The notes under the pieces are model-generated. The model saw only the letters and a program-made list of their open reading frames with translations. It made no database searches and was not told where the DNA came from. The position numbers were made by a program, and so were the translations under genes. Of a stretch of 64,000 nucleotides of DNA, positions 1 through 8,942 are shown piece by piece (the first letter of the stretch is position 1; every line of letters begins with the position of its first letter). Source of the DNA: Flavobacterium sp. H122 (lineage in GTDB: Bacteria > Bacteroidota > Bacteroidia > Flavobacteriales > Flavobacteriaceae); the NCBI RefSeq assembly GCF_004959765.1, contig NZ_SJZD01000005.1, positions 113,543 to 177,542 on the forward strand, in the 5' to 3' direction.

Positions 1-705
1 AAATCCAAAATCTCCATTTTTTTTCGCCACAGTCCAACCCTGTCCGTCAAAATCGAAAATTTTATCTACACCTTCCAAAACTTTAAAAACGCCATCTTTA
101 ACAACTCCAAACTGCTTTCCGTTTCTTGCCCAGGTTACATTCGTTGAATAATCGCCTATTTCATCATAATCAACAGGAACTATCTCTTCACCTTTCGTAT
201 TTATTATTCCCCATTTTTCGCCAATTTTCACTTTGGCAAATCCCTGATAAAAAGAGCGGATCACATCATATTTTGGTGTTACAATTACTTCCATATTAGT
301 GTTGATAAGACCTATTTTAGCATTTTGTCTTATAAAAGCCACACCTTCTTCAAAATCAAAAACTTTTTCCGAAGGCGGCACACCTATTCTTTCGCCTTTT
401 GAATTGATATAAAACCACTCTTTATTCACCAAAACAACACAAATGCCGTTGTTAAAATATTTGACTCTGTCAAACTGAGGTTTTATCTCCAGTTCTCCCT
501 TCAAATTTATAAAACCCCATTTATTATCTATCAATACACCTGCATAGCCTTCTGAAAAGCTTCTGGCATCTTCAAACTGAATTTCTTTAAAAAAATTTCC
601 TTCCCGATCTAAAAAACCTGCTTTACCTTTATCCCTGACCAATGCAAATTCCTGTGCAAAAAATGAGCCGTTAAATAAAACAAATAAGAAAAATATATTT
701 TTCAT
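1..705 (-). CDS. WG-repeat secreted protein, C-terminus beyond the window edge
   Basis: The frame is open from ATG at 705 to base 1, giving 235 codons, and continues outside the window. The N-terminus is a signal peptide (MKNIFFLFVLFNGSFFAQ). The rest is a string of WG (KWG) repeats of about 45-50 residues. Each has a core such as NKWGFIN, EKWGIIN or KEWFYIN followed by KG(E/K) and then a (K/Q)(F/Y)D segment. WG repeats are predicted beta-rich modules in exported or surface bacterial proteins, and no enzymatic role is known. It lies 16 bp downstream of the tyrosine ammonia-lyase gene on the same strand, so the two may be co-transcribed. The family call is secure; the function is unknown. Confidence 0.85.
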   Translation of the reverse strand, partial: MKNIFFLFVLFNGSFFAQEFALVRDKGKAGFLDREGNFFKEIQFEDARSFSEGYAGVLIDNKWGFINLKGELEIKPQFDRVKYFNNGICVVLVNKEWFYINSKGERIGVPPSEKVFDFEEGVAFIRQNAKIGLINTNMEVIVTPKYDVIRSFYQGFAKVKIGEKWGIINTKGEEIVPVDYDEIGDYSTNVTWARNGKQFGVVKDGVFKVLEGVDKIFDFDGQGWTVAKKNGDFGF

Positions 706-721
706 TTTAAACAATCAAAAA

Positions 722-2239
722 TTAAGCCATCAAATAATCTTTCACTTTCTGTACAAAAGGGTACATCACCATATCTTCTTTAAATTCAGGTACAATTTTT
801 CGAACTTCATCATAAATTGATTTTGTTGTCGAAGACACTTCATTTTTAAATCCTAATGCATCTATAGCCTGAACAACAGTGATTAATTCAATAGCCAAAA
901 CCTCAAAAGCGTTTTCAACCACTTTTCCGGCCATAACCGCAGCATTCGTTCCCATACTGACGATATCCTGATTATCATTATTATTAGGAATACTATGCAC
1001 ATACATAGGATTAGACAAAGTTTGTGACTCCGCAGTTGTTGAAACAGCTGTAAACTGAACTCCCTGCATACCGAAATTAAATCCTAAAGTTCCTAAATTT
1101 ACAAAAGGAGGCAAAATTTCATTAATTTTAGAATTCAACAAATAATTCAACTGTCTTTCAGCAAGCATTGTCAGTTTAGCCACAACAATTTTCAATTTGT
1201 CCATTTCTAAAGAAATGTAATCTCCATGAAAATTACCACCATGATACACATGCTTGTTTTTCACATCAATAATAGGATTATCATTAGCAGAATTAATCTC
1301 GTTCTCCAAGACTTTTGCAACTCCGTTTATGGTATCCAAAACAGGGCCTAAAATTTGAGGCACACATCGTAATGAATAATACTCCTGAACTTTTTCTTTA
1401 AAAACATCTTCAGTATTATCTCCTGAATACAAATGATCTTCTCTTTTTCTTACCAAAGAACTATCGGCTAGGTGATTTCTCATTTTTCTGGCAATCTCCT
1501 GCTGCCCGAAATGATGCTTGACACCGTTTAATTCTTCTGATAAATGATCGTCATATGCCTGTACCAGTTCATTTATGGCACACGATATTTTAACTGACCA
1601 ATCCAAGACCTTTTCTGCATTATATACATTAACTATACCGATACCTGTCATTACAGAAGTACCGTTCATTAATGCAAGTCCTTCTCTTATTTCTACATTT
1701 ATAGGCTGAAGACCTTCAATTTCAAAAACTTCTTTAGTGCTTCTCCTTTCTCCTTTATAAAAAACTTCCCCTTCACCAATCAAAGTAAGCGCTAAATGTG
1801 CCAGCTGCACCAAATCACCACTTGCCCCAACACCACCGTGCTCAAAGATTAATGGAGTAATATCACGGTTTATAAATTCTTTCATTAAATGGATCAATGA
1901 AGGATGCACACCGGAATTACCCAATGACAATGTATTTAATCTGGCTAAAATTGCCGATTTAACATATATCGGACTTAAAGGTTTCCCTGTTCCTGACGAG
2001 TGACTTCTTATTAAGTTATACTGTAACTGCAATCTGTCTTCATCCTTAATACGGTACTGGGCCATAGGACCAAAACCGGTATTAACTCCATAAATAACTT
2101 TATTTCCCGAAAATTCTTTAAGGAAATTAAAGCTTTCTTCAACTCTATTAATTACCGCATCACTTACATCAACTTTATTGTTATCAAAAACTATTGATGT
2201 AAAATCTTTTAAACTTAAAAATTCGTTAATCGTACTCAT
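722..2239 (-). CDS. tal: Tyrosine ammonia-lyase (HAL/PAL/TAL family)
   Basis: This 505-residue aromatic amino acid ammonia-lyase forms 4-coumarate and ammonia from tyrosine using a self-made MIO cofactor. The cofactor triad Ala139-Ser140-Gly141 lies in GGVGASGDL, and the catalytic Tyr50 lies in YGVNTGFG. His80 in RSHSSGTG occupies the selectivity position that is His in tyrosine or histidine lyases and Phe in phenylalanine lyases. From memory the sequence closely resembles the characterised F. johnsoniae tyrosine ammonia-lyase, which makes the starter acid for flexirubin-type aryl polyenes. It is divergent from a flavin halogenase-like gene, which fits a pigment cluster. Histidine ammonia-lyase is the alternative, but no other hut gene is nearby. 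Confidence 0.88.
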   Translation of the reverse strand: MSTINEFLSLKDFTSIVFDNNKVDVSDAVINRVEESFNFLKEFSGNKVIYGVNTGFGPMAQYRIKDEDRLQLQYNLIRSHSSGTGKPLSPIYVKSAILARLNTLSLGNSGVHPSLIHLMKEFINRDITPLIFEHGGVGASGDLVQLAHLALTLIGEGEVFYKGERRSTKEVFEIEGLQPINVEIREGLALMNGTSVMTGIGIVNVYNAEKVLDWSVKISCAINELVQAYDDHLSEELNGVKHHFGQQEIARKMRNHLADSSLVRKREDHLYSGDNTEDVFKEKVQEYYSLRCVPQILGPVLDTINGVAKVLENEINSANDNPIIDVKNKHVYHGGNFHGDYISLEMDKLKIVVAKLTMLAERQLNYLLNSKINEILPPFVNLGTLGFNFGMQGVQFTAVSTTAESQTLSNPMYVHSIPNNNDNQDIVSMGTNAAVMAGKVVENAFEVLAIELITVVQAIDALGFKNEVSSTTKSIYDEVRKIVPEFKEDMVMYPFVQKVKDYLMA

Positions 2240-2308
2240 TAATTTAATGTTTTTACCTACAAGAATATTAAATAGGCAATTTTATTTTAATTTCAAAAAA
2301 TATGTATT

Positions 2309-2316
2309 TATTTTTG
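2309..2316 (+). promoter_or_regulatory. Bacteroidota -7 promoter element for the halogenase-like gene
   Basis: TATTTTTG matches the TAnnTTTG element used by the primary sigma factor of flavobacteria. It lies 45 bp before the ATG at 2361. Transcription from here excludes the longer reading frame that begins at 2178 inside the lyase gene. Confidence 0.5.
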
Positions 2317-2360
2317 GTGGCTCCAAAGGTAATACATTCTTAAGAAGAAAAAAGAAAAAT

Positions 2361-3623
2361 ATGACACAAGAATTTATAGATGTTTTAGTAATAGGCGCCG
2401 GTCCTTCAGGATGCGTTTCAGCTTCTTATCTCCATAACAACAACGTAAAAGTCAAGGTGGTTGAAAAAACTAAATTCCCCCGTCTTGTTGTAGGTGAAAG
2501 CCTTATTCCCAGAGTTATGGACCATTTTTACGAAGCAGGCCTGTTTCATGCTTTGGACGCAATGAATTTTGAGAAAAAATTAGGGGCCCGTTTTATCCGT
2601 GGCGAGGAAATTTGTGTTTTTGATTTCAGCAATAAATTTTCGGAAGGCTGGGACTGGACATGGCAGGTACCCAGAGCAGATTTTGACAATACTTTGGCTC
2701 AGGAAGTAATCAGAAAAGGAATTGATCTGGAATTTGAAAGTGAAGTTCTTGCTGTAGAATTCAATGGAAGTGATTCTATCACTACGGTAAAAGACAAAGA
2801 CGGCAATCTGAAAGAAATCCATGCCAAATTTATTATAGACTCAAGCGGCTACGGCAGGGTTTTACCAAGATTACTTGATTTAGACACTCCTTCGAAATTA
2901 GACCCCCATTCTTCAATATTTACACATGTAAAAGATATTAACAGACCGGAAGGAGAAGAAGGCACACTTATTTCATTCGACATATTAGAAACCGAAGTAT
3001 GGCTATGGGTTATTCCTTTCTCAAACGGAAATACCAGCTTAGGAGTTGTAGGCCCAACTAGTTTTATAAATTCACTGTCCACAAACAAGGACAACGCTGA
3101 GGCTTTAAAAAATGCAATTCAGCTTTCTGATTATTATATTAAGCGTTTTGGAGGGGTTGAATTTCTGTTTGAACCGGTAAAACTGGAAAACTATTCACGT
3201 TCAGTTAAAAAAATGTACGGTGACGGATTTGCATTAACGGGAAACAGCTCAGAATTTTTGGATCCTGTTTTTTCCTCAGGAGTTGCTTTTGCTACTGAAT
3301 CAGGAATGCTTTCGGCTAAATTAATACACCGTCAGTTACAGGGAGAAAAAATTGACTGGGAAGTTGAATTTACTGAATACATGCGCAGCGGTATAGGTGT
3401 GTTTACAACTTATGTTAAAGAGTGGTACACCGGAAACTTACAGACTTTATTCTTCCACCAGCCGGAAAACCCGGATGTAAAAAGAAAAATTTGTGCTGTG
3501 TTAGCAGGTTATGTTTGGGATCAGGAAAATCCTTTTGTCAAAAAACATGACAATGTGATTAGAAATATGGCCCACATGCTGAATATGGAAAAAGAGCAGA
3601 CAATAAAAAACCCATCTTTTTAA
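2361..3623 (+). CDS. FAD-dependent oxidoreductase, flavin halogenase-like
   Basis: The protein has 420 residues if translation starts at the ATG at 2361, which follows an A-rich stretch and a TAnnTTTG promoter. A Rossmann GAGPSG (residues 12-17) binds FAD. VGESLIP follows near residue 45, and WLWVIP (214-219) matches the WxWxIP signature of FADH2-dependent halogenases. Lys73 in KKLGA could be the catalytic lysine. A second FAD motif with LDPVFSSGV lies near residue 300. Flexirubins are often chlorinated on the aryl ring, and related genes occur in flexirubin clusters, so it may halogenate or oxidise the aryl head group; that role is inferred. It ends in a terminator whose loop contains its stop codon. 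Confidence 0.75.
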   Translation: MTQEFIDVLVIGAGPSGCVSASYLHNNNVKVKVVEKTKFPRLVVGESLIPRVMDHFYEAGLFHALDAMNFEKKLGARFIRGEEICVFDFSNKFSEGWDWTWQVPRADFDNTLAQEVIRKGIDLEFESEVLAVEFNGSDSITTVKDKDGNLKEIHAKFIIDSSGYGRVLPRLLDLDTPSKLDPHSSIFTHVKDINRPEGEEGTLISFDILETEVWLWVIPFSNGNTSLGVVGPTSFINSLSTNKDNAEALKNAIQLSDYYIKRFGGVEFLFEPVKLENYSRSVKKMYGDGFALTGNSSEFLDPVFSSGVAFATESGMLSAKLIHRQLQGEKIDWEVEFTEYMRSGIGVFTTYVKEWYTGNLQTLFFHQPENPDVKRKICAVLAGYVWDQENPFVKKHDNVIRNMAHMLNMEKEQTIKNPSF

Positions 3624-3640
3624 GATGGGTTTTTTATTGT
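3602..3640. terminator. Bidirectional intrinsic terminator
   Basis: AAAAAACCCATCTT pairs with AAGATGGGTTTTTT around a 3-nt loop, and the flanking bases extend the pairing. A-rich and T-rich sides make it work both ways between convergent genes. The stop codon of the halogenase-like gene (3621-3623) lies at the loop. Confidence 0.85.
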
Positions 3641-3656
3641 AAATACATCAAAAGTA

Positions 3657-4268
3657 TTACTTAACGTCTTTAGCTACAATTTTAGCCACAAAAGTCTTTG
3701 CAGTTTTAGCAAAACCTTCCCCAATTCTTGATTCGTTGCTAAAATTACTTCCCCATTGATCTCCGGGTGCATTTTCACTGAAAACTTCACCAAGAACATT
3801 CCCTTTATTTGCTGTTTCAACTAATTTAATACGGGTTGTAACTTTTGCCGGTTGTTTCATCATCGCAACATCCCATCCCGGGTAAATCCAAACAGCTTCC
3901 ACAATTATTGTATATTTTGCGGAATTTAAACCTTCCTGAAATGAAATTCCGGTTTTTTCTTTTGTTGAAACTACATTTGCAATTTCCAAAAACTTAGGAC
4001 TCCAGATTCCATCTTTAGCACCACTCCATTTCTTTTTCCAAACTTCACCGTTTCCTTTATTTTTTTCGTTAAGTTCTTTAGCTCTGTTTTCAATATACTG
4101 GGCTTCAGTCAAATTTTCTTTCATAAGTTGTAATTTACTGTAATCAAATACAACATTTACTTCGGTCTGACCTTTTAATGCTTTAAAGTCTCCTTTCTCA
4201 ACTTTAATTTTTTGAGCAAAAGCAAAAGATGTTACAAACAGTAACGCTAAAACTGCAATTTTCTTCAT
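3657..4268 (-). CDS. Conserved secreted protein of unknown function
   Basis: The protein has 203 residues with a clear signal peptide, MKKIAVLALLFVTSFAFAQ, cleaved after FAFA or AQ. The mature part is soluble, lysine-rich and mixed alpha/beta, with no catalytic motif that I recognise. It has an aromatic stretch, VWIYPGWDVAMMKQP, near residue 130. Proteins like this are common single genes in Flavobacteriaceae. It is convergent with the halogenase-like gene and shares its terminator. No function is assigned. Confidence 0.8.
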   Translation of the reverse strand: MKKIAVLALLFVTSFAFAQKIKVEKGDFKALKGQTEVNVVFDYSKLQLMKENLTEAQYIENRAKELNEKNKGNGEVWKKKWSGAKDGIWSPKFLEIANVVSTKEKTGISFQEGLNSAKYTIIVEAVWIYPGWDVAMMKQPAKVTTRIKLVETANKGNVLGEVFSENAPGDQWGSNFSNESRIGEGFAKTAKTFVAKIVAKDVK

Positions 4269-4356
4269 TTTTTAATATTTAGTTAGTTCAAGTAATAAAA
4301 GTATTATTTTTTTTATGAATAATTAACAGCACTACAAAAAATAAATCCATAATGCC

Positions 4357-4364
4357 TATTTTTG
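4357..4364 (+). promoter_or_regulatory. -7 promoter element of udk
   Basis: TATTTTTG fits TAnnTTTG and sits 20 bp before the ATG at 4385. This gives a short 5' leader and rules out the in-frame ATG at 4352, which lies upstream of the promoter element. Confidence 0.6.
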
Positions 4365-4384
4365 CAGTCATAAATAATTCAATT

Positions 4385-4993
4385 ATGTTAATTATAGGCA
4401 TTGCAGGAGGAACAGGATCTGGCAAAACAACTGTTGTTCATCAAATAATGAACGAATTACCAGAAACTGAGGTAGGTATCATTTCACAGGATCATTATTA
4501 CAAACAAACTAATGATTTAAGTTTGGACGAACGTACAAAAATCAATTTTGACCATCCCCGTTCTATTGATTTCGAACTTCTTGTACAGCATTTAAAAGAT
4601 TTAAAAGAAGGAAAAGCTATCGATCAGCCTGTTTATTCATTTGTAAAACACAACCGTACCGGAGACACCATTCATACCTTACCACGTAAAGTAATGATAG
4701 TAGAAGGGATCTTGATTTTAACAAATCCTGAGCTTCGCGACATGTTTGATATTAAAATTTTTGTTCATGCCGATTCTGACGAAAGACTTATCCGTCGCTT
4801 AAAACGTGACATTGCTGAACGTGGACGTGACATGGAAGAAGTTTTAAACCGTTATCAAACTACTTTAAAACCTATGCACGAGCAATTTATCGAACCTTCA
4901 AAAGCACACGCAGATATTATCATTCCAAATGACAAATACAATACTGTGGCAATTGATGTGGTACGTGCCGTAATTAATCAGCGTATATCATAA
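4385..4993 (+). CDS. udk: Uridine kinase
   Basis: The protein has 202 residues and phosphorylates uridine and cytidine to UMP and CMP in pyrimidine salvage. The Walker A motif GGTGSGKT is at residues 8-15. The family's SQDHYYK and FDHPRSIDFELL nucleoside-site motifs follow, then the lid region with RRLKRDIAERGRD. The chosen start gives MLIIGIAGG at the N-terminus, as in other family members; an upstream in-frame ATG overlaps the promoter. The following DivIC-like gene is 75 bp downstream on the same strand, so the two may form an operon. Confidence 0.95.
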   Translation: MLIIGIAGGTGSGKTTVVHQIMNELPETEVGIISQDHYYKQTNDLSLDERTKINFDHPRSIDFELLVQHLKDLKEGKAIDQPVYSFVKHNRTGDTIHTLPRKVMIVEGILILTNPELRDMFDIKIFVHADSDERLIRRLKRDIAERGRDMEEVLNRYQTTLKPMHEQFIEPSKAHADIIIPNDKYNTVAIDVVRAVINQRIS

Positions 4994-5068
4994 ATATTTA
5001 TTATTTTTAAAAGCCTATTTCATTTTTAACAGGCAATTCCAAATAAGTACATGTAATTTTTAGTTTAA

Positions 5069-5398
5069 ATGGTAAATCCACTCAAAAAAATAATTCAGGG
5101 AAAATCCTGGTTTCAAATTGTAAGTGACAAGTACTTTCTGGTTACTGCTTTTTTTATTGTTTGGATGTTATTTTTAGACAACTATTCTTATCTGGACCAT
5201 CGTCTTTTAAACAAAGAGATAGAAGAATTGGAGGATAATAAGGAATATTACAAAGAAGAAATTGAAAAGGACAAAGAGCAGATCAAAAAACTCAAAAATC
5301 CTGCAGAAACAGAAAAATACGCGCGTGAAAAATATTATATGAAACGCGAAAACGAAGATATTTACATCATCGAATTTGAAGGAGATACTATACAATAG
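5069..5398 (+). CDS. FtsB/DivIC-family septum formation initiator
   Basis: The protein has 109 residues. A short cytoplasmic N-terminus and one membrane segment (about residues 22-38) are followed by a strongly charged coiled coil (about 45-78). A C-terminal YAREKYYMKRENEDIYII motif matches the DivIC family. Such proteins join the FtsL/FtsQ-type subcomplex of the divisome on the periplasmic side of the inner membrane. It sits between udk and the methylmalonyl-CoA mutase small subunit gene. Confidence 0.85.
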   Translation: MVNPLKKIIQGKSWFQIVSDKYFLVTAFFIVWMLFLDNYSYLDHRLLNKEIEELEDNKEYYKEEIEKDKEQIKKLKNPAETEKYAREKYYMKRENEDIYIIEFEGDTIQ

Positions 5399-5402
5399 TA
5401 TT

Positions 5403-5428
5403 CAGTTTACAGTTACAGTAAACAGTTT
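5403..5428. repeat. Short interspersed CAGTTTACAG-type intergenic repeat
   Basis: CAGTTTACAGTTACAGTAAA lies between divIC and mutA and contains the inverted pair GTTTAC/GTAAAC. Similar CAGT(T/C)NACAGT words occur near 17540, 38520 and 46465, always between genes. Confidence 0.45.
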
Positions 5429-5436
5429 TACCAGCT

Positions 5437-6768
5437 ATGAAAGACAAACTATTTAACGAATTCAACGCAGTGACTTCCAAGCAATGGAAGCAGCAAATTC
5501 AATACGAACTTAAAGGAGCCGATTACAACGAAACTTTAGTCTGGGAAAGTCCGGAAGGAATCAAAGTAAAGCCATTTTATCATATCGATGAAACAATTAC
5601 TCCTTACAATGTTCCTTCAACGACACATGGTTTTAAAATAGTTCAAAACATCTTTGTTCATGATGTGGAGAAATCCATCAAAAGAGCATTGGAAACTTTA
5701 AACCGAGGCGCTGAAAGCATTCGTTTTACTATTGAAAACGAAGCTTTAGATGTTGAAAAACTTTTATCATCTATTCCTTCTGACGTTCAGGTATACATCA
5801 AACCTGTATTTTTAAAATCGGAGTTTGTTAAAAAAATTCAAACTGTCCGACCCGATACTATTATTGAATTAGATCCGATAGGTCAGTTGGTTAAAGACGG
5901 AAACTGGTTTTCAAATTTAGAATCAGATTTTAGTATTTTAAACCAATTGAACACTACAATAAGTGTAAATACCGAAACCTATCAAAATGCGGGTGCCAAT
6001 ATCGTACAACAATTAGCTTATACACTGGCTCATGTGAACGAATATTTCAACCGAGTTCAAAATATCAATTCACCCATAACCATAAATGCAGCTGTAGGCA
6101 GTAACTATTTCTTTGAAATAGCTAAGCTTCGTGCATTAAGGTTATTATTCAATATCTTAGCCAAAGAATACAATCACAATATTGATTGTCACATTATTGC
6201 TACACCTACTAAGCGTAATAAAACTTTATATGATTATAATGTAAACATGCTTCGTACCACAACCGAATGCATGAGTGCTGTTTTAGGAGGTGCTGATGCG
6301 GTTGCCAATTTAGCTTATGATGCCATTTACCACAAAGACAATGAATTTGGCGACCGTATTTCGCGTAACCAATTATTGGTTTTAAAAAATGAAAGCTATT
6401 TTGACAAGGTAAACAATCCTTCCGATGGTGCTTACTACATTGAAGAATTAACGCAGCAGTTAGCCGATAAAGCTTTGGCATTATTCAAAGACATTGAAAA
6501 CAACGGAGGATTGATTACACAGTTAATTGAAGGCACAATTCAAAGAAAAATAAAAGAAAGCGCCGATAAAGAGCAGGAATTGTTTGACTCAGGCAAAGAA
6601 ATTTTATTAGGAACCAACAAGTATCCCAATAAAAATGACCAAATGAAAAACGACTTGGAATTATATCCTTTTGTGAAGCAAAATCCGAGAAAAACTTTAA
6701 TCACTCCAATAATAGAGAAACGTTTAGCAGAAAAAATGGAACAGGAAAGACTGCAAAATGAAATATAA
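5437..6768 (+). CDS. mutA: Methylmalonyl-CoA mutase small (beta) subunit
   Basis: The protein has 443 residues and is homologous to the TIM-barrel part of the mutase, but lacks the C-terminal B12-binding domain and its DxHxxG motif, as is normal for the small subunit. The C-terminal part has the family block GDRISRNQLLVL and then NPSDGAYYIEELTQQLA. With ScpA/MutB it forms the heterodimer that interconverts succinyl-CoA and (R)-methylmalonyl-CoA. The large-subunit gene normally follows directly, but here it is 2.2 kb away, beyond three unrelated genes. Confidence 0.93.
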   Translation: MKDKLFNEFNAVTSKQWKQQIQYELKGADYNETLVWESPEGIKVKPFYHIDETITPYNVPSTTHGFKIVQNIFVHDVEKSIKRALETLNRGAESIRFTIENEALDVEKLLSSIPSDVQVYIKPVFLKSEFVKKIQTVRPDTIIELDPIGQLVKDGNWFSNLESDFSILNQLNTTISVNTETYQNAGANIVQQLAYTLAHVNEYFNRVQNINSPITINAAVGSNYFFEIAKLRALRLLFNILAKEYNHNIDCHIIATPTKRNKTLYDYNVNMLRTTTECMSAVLGGADAVANLAYDAIYHKDNEFGDRISRNQLLVLKNESYFDKVNNPSDGAYYIEELTQQLADKALALFKDIENNGGLITQLIEGTIQRKIKESADKEQELFDSGKEILLGTNKYPNKNDQMKNDLELYPFVKQNPRKTLITPIIEKRLAEKMEQERLQNEI

Positions 6769-6772
6769 CATT

Positions 6773-7330
6773 ATGAATAAAATAATTCTTATCGGTTGTT
6801 TTCTTGTCACTCAGTTTATGATGGGGCAAGTCTCACATATAACAAAAAATATTCTTTCTTATACTAAGGATGTTTTTCCTTATCAGGGAACCAGAATTAT
6901 AAGTATTGATGAAGTTCATTCTCCGGACAAAGAAGAAAACGTGTATATTTTTTCTAAAATTGAAGCAAATAAGCAACCTGATTCTCTTTATTTTCAGCAT
7001 TACAAGAATAAAAGCGGAAATTGGAAAAAAATTAAAAGCATCTCATTTTCTCATGATGGCTTTTTGAGTATTTGGAAAAGCAGAAAAGCTTTCATGGACA
7101 GCGATAAAAATAAAAGCATAGATGCATTGTTTATTTTTTCAAAACACAATAAAGACAAAGAGCAGGAATCTGTTCATTTATTACTCTGCAGTAATGAAGA
7201 GCTTTACTTTATTTCTGCCAAAAAAGAAGATAACTACCAAGAATTTACTTATTCGGATAATTTCAAAAATTTAAAAGAATCAATAAAATCAGATGTTATT
7301 AAGTATTGGAATGAGCTAGACAAGAAATAA
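6773..7330 (+). CDS. Secreted hypothetical protein
   Basis: The protein has about 185 residues with signal peptide MNKIILIGCFLVTQFMMGQ. An alternative in-frame ATG at 6758 overlaps the end of mutA by 11 bp; the start at 6773 gives a cleaner signal peptide. The mature protein is hydrophilic and rich in Lys and Ser, with no recognised domain. It is the first of three genes that separate the two mutase subunit genes. Function unknown. Confidence 0.7.
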   Translation: MNKIILIGCFLVTQFMMGQVSHITKNILSYTKDVFPYQGTRIISIDEVHSPDKEENVYIFSKIEANKQPDSLYFQHYKNKSGNWKKIKSISFSHDGFLSIWKSRKAFMDSDKNKSIDALFIFSKHNKDKEQESVHLLLCSNEELYFISAKKEDNYQEFTYSDNFKNLKESIKSDVIKYWNELDKK

Positions 7331-7397
7331 TGACAATCAATTATTTAAGAAACTCAATCAATTAAAACTTATCATTTTTGATAAAAACCAACCCCTT

Positions 7398-7847
7398 ATG
7401 AAAAAACTGTTAACCATTCTATTGCTTACCTTATCTGTCAGTCTTTTTGCTCAAAAAAAGTTTGAAGCCACAAACAACCAGACAGGACAGACTACCAGTA
7501 TTGCAGAAGGATCCCGAGTTAAAATAAACACTCTGAACCGTCAAAAGTTTGTAGGTGAGATGACCATCAAAAATGCGGAAACAATTTCTGTCAATGGCAA
7601 TGATATAGCAATTTCAAACATCAGCAGTATTAAAAAATATCCAAAAGGCGGCCGCAAACTAAAAAACATTCTTTACGGAGTAGGTTCCGGACTAATTGTA
7701 GGTTCCGGAGTAGCGGGTTTGGCTAAAAACGGAAGTGCTTTTGCTCTTTTTACCGGTGGTTTGGGAACTGTTATTACAGGAGCATTGGTTAACAATAAAG
7801 ACAAAGCATTGATCTATAGAAATTATACATTTAAAATTACAGAATAA
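7398..7847 (+). CDS. Secreted or membrane-associated hypothetical protein with glycine-rich hydrophobic segment
   Basis: The protein has 149 residues. Signal peptide MKKLLTILLLTLSVSLFAQ is followed by a small beta domain (about residues 25-80, with EGSRVKINTLNRQKFVGEM). A glycine-rich hydrophobic stretch follows, YGVGSGLIVGSGVAGLAK and FTGGLGTVITGAL (about 93-128), that could span or insert into a membrane. The layout resembles small outer-membrane-associated proteins of Bacteroidota, but I do not recognise a family. Function unknown. Confidence 0.7.
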   Translation: MKKLLTILLLTLSVSLFAQKKFEATNNQTGQTTSIAEGSRVKINTLNRQKFVGEMTIKNAETISVNGNDIAISNISSIKKYPKGGRKLKNILYGVGSGLIVGSGVAGLAKNGSAFALFTGGLGTVITGALVNNKDKALIYRNYTFKITE

Positions 7848-7877
7848 TATAAATTTTAAGAAAGTATTTAACTTTAA

Positions 7878-8942
7878 GTGAACTCACAATTTTCAAAATA
7901 TCAAGAGTTGATTGTTGAAATTAAGAACCAGATTCTTAATTCCCAGCAAAAAGCCGTGTTCTCAGTAAATAAAGAATTGATTCTTTTATACTGGAATATC
8001 GGTAAGATGATATTTGAAAATCAGTCACTTTTAGAAGGAAGAAATAATTTTATCGAGCAGCTTTCAAAAGATATTAAAGCAGAATTCCCTTCAATTTCAG
8101 GTTTTTCGAGAAGTAATCTATTCAACATTAGAAAATTCTATAATTTTTACACAGGCAATTCCGTCCAACAAGCTGTTGGAATGGAAAAGCAAATTACAAT
8201 CCAACAAGTTGTTGGACTGGAAGAATTAGTAGTAATTCCGTGGGGACATCATGTACTCATTTTAGAAAAAACAAACTCAAAAGAAGAAGCTTTTTTCTAT
8301 ATAAAAGAAACATGTAAAAATAATTGGAGCAGAGCTGTACTATCAATACAATTAAAACAAAAATTGTTTGAAAGACAAGGCAAAGCAATAACCAACTTTG
8401 ATAAAACACTGGATTTCAATCAGGCACAATTAGCCAGCCAGCTTCTTAAAGATCCATATAATTTTGATTTCCTTACCTTTGAATCAAAAGTTCATGAGTT
8501 ACAAATAGAAAAATCACTTACAGATAATATCACCAAATTTCTATTGGAATTAGGAAAAGGTTTTGCCTATATAGGACGACAATATCCAATTGAAATAAAC
8601 AATAAATCTTATGCTTTAGACCTGCTTTTTTATCATGTAACATTAAGATGTTATGTTGTTATTGAATTAAAAGCGGTTGAATTTGAACCCGAATTTACTG
8701 GAAAACTCAACTTCTATTTATCAGCCGTTGATGATTTAGTAAAGACCGAAACAGACAATCCTTCCATTGGAATTTTGCTTTGCAATGGTAAAAACGGAAT
8801 TGAAGTTGAATATGCATTAAGAGACATTAACAAACCTATAGGAGTCAGCGAATATACATTTACAGAAATATTACCAAAACAATTAGAAAAAAACATTCCC
8901 ACTGTTGATGAATTTGAACAATTGTTAAAGAAAAATTCATGA
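7878..8942 (+). CDS. YhcG-family PDDEXK nuclease domain protein (DUF1016)
   Basis: The protein has 354 residues and starts with GTG. The N-terminal DUF1016 domain has [12 protein letters not shown] and [19 protein letters not shown]. The conserved [10 protein letters not shown] and the C-terminal PDDEXK-type nuclease fold follow, with [22 protein letters not shown] (acidic D and E-x-K). Members often sit near restriction systems or mobile DNA; biochemical roles are poorly known. Its stop overlaps the scpA start as ATGA, so the two are translationally linked although unrelated. Two 17-bp palindromes occur inside the gene just before the WGH motif. Confidence 0.85.
   Translation: MNSQFSKYQELIVEIKNQILNSQQKAVFSVNKELILLYWNIGKMIFENQSLLEGRNNFIEQLSKDIKAEFPSISGFSRSNLFNIRKFYNFYTGNSVQQAVGMEKQITIQQVVGLEELVVIPWGHHVLILEKTNSKEEAFFYIKETCKNNWSRAVLSIQLKQKLFERQGKAITNFDKTLDFNQAQLASQLLKDPYNFDFLTFESKVHELQIEKSLTDNITKFLLELGKGFAYIGRQYPIEINNKSYALDLLFYHVTLRCYVVIELKAVEFEPEFTGKLNFYLSAVDDLVKTETDNPSIGILLCNGKNGIEVEYALRDINKPIGVSEYTFTEILPKQLEKNIPTVDEFEQLLKKNS
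8164..8216. repeat. Two palindromic repeats inside the yhcG-like gene
   Basis: TCCAACAAGCTGTTGGA (8164-8180) and TCCAACAAGTTGTTGGA (8200-8216) are two near-identical palindromes with 7-bp arms and 3-bp centres, 36 bp apart. Both are read in the same frame as VQQAVG and IQQVVG. Confidence 0.8.

Noticed and set aside
2178-2360. Longer N-terminus for the halogenase-like protein
   Set aside because: The extension overlaps the lyase gene and contains the promoter; the conserved Rossmann start fits ATG 2361.
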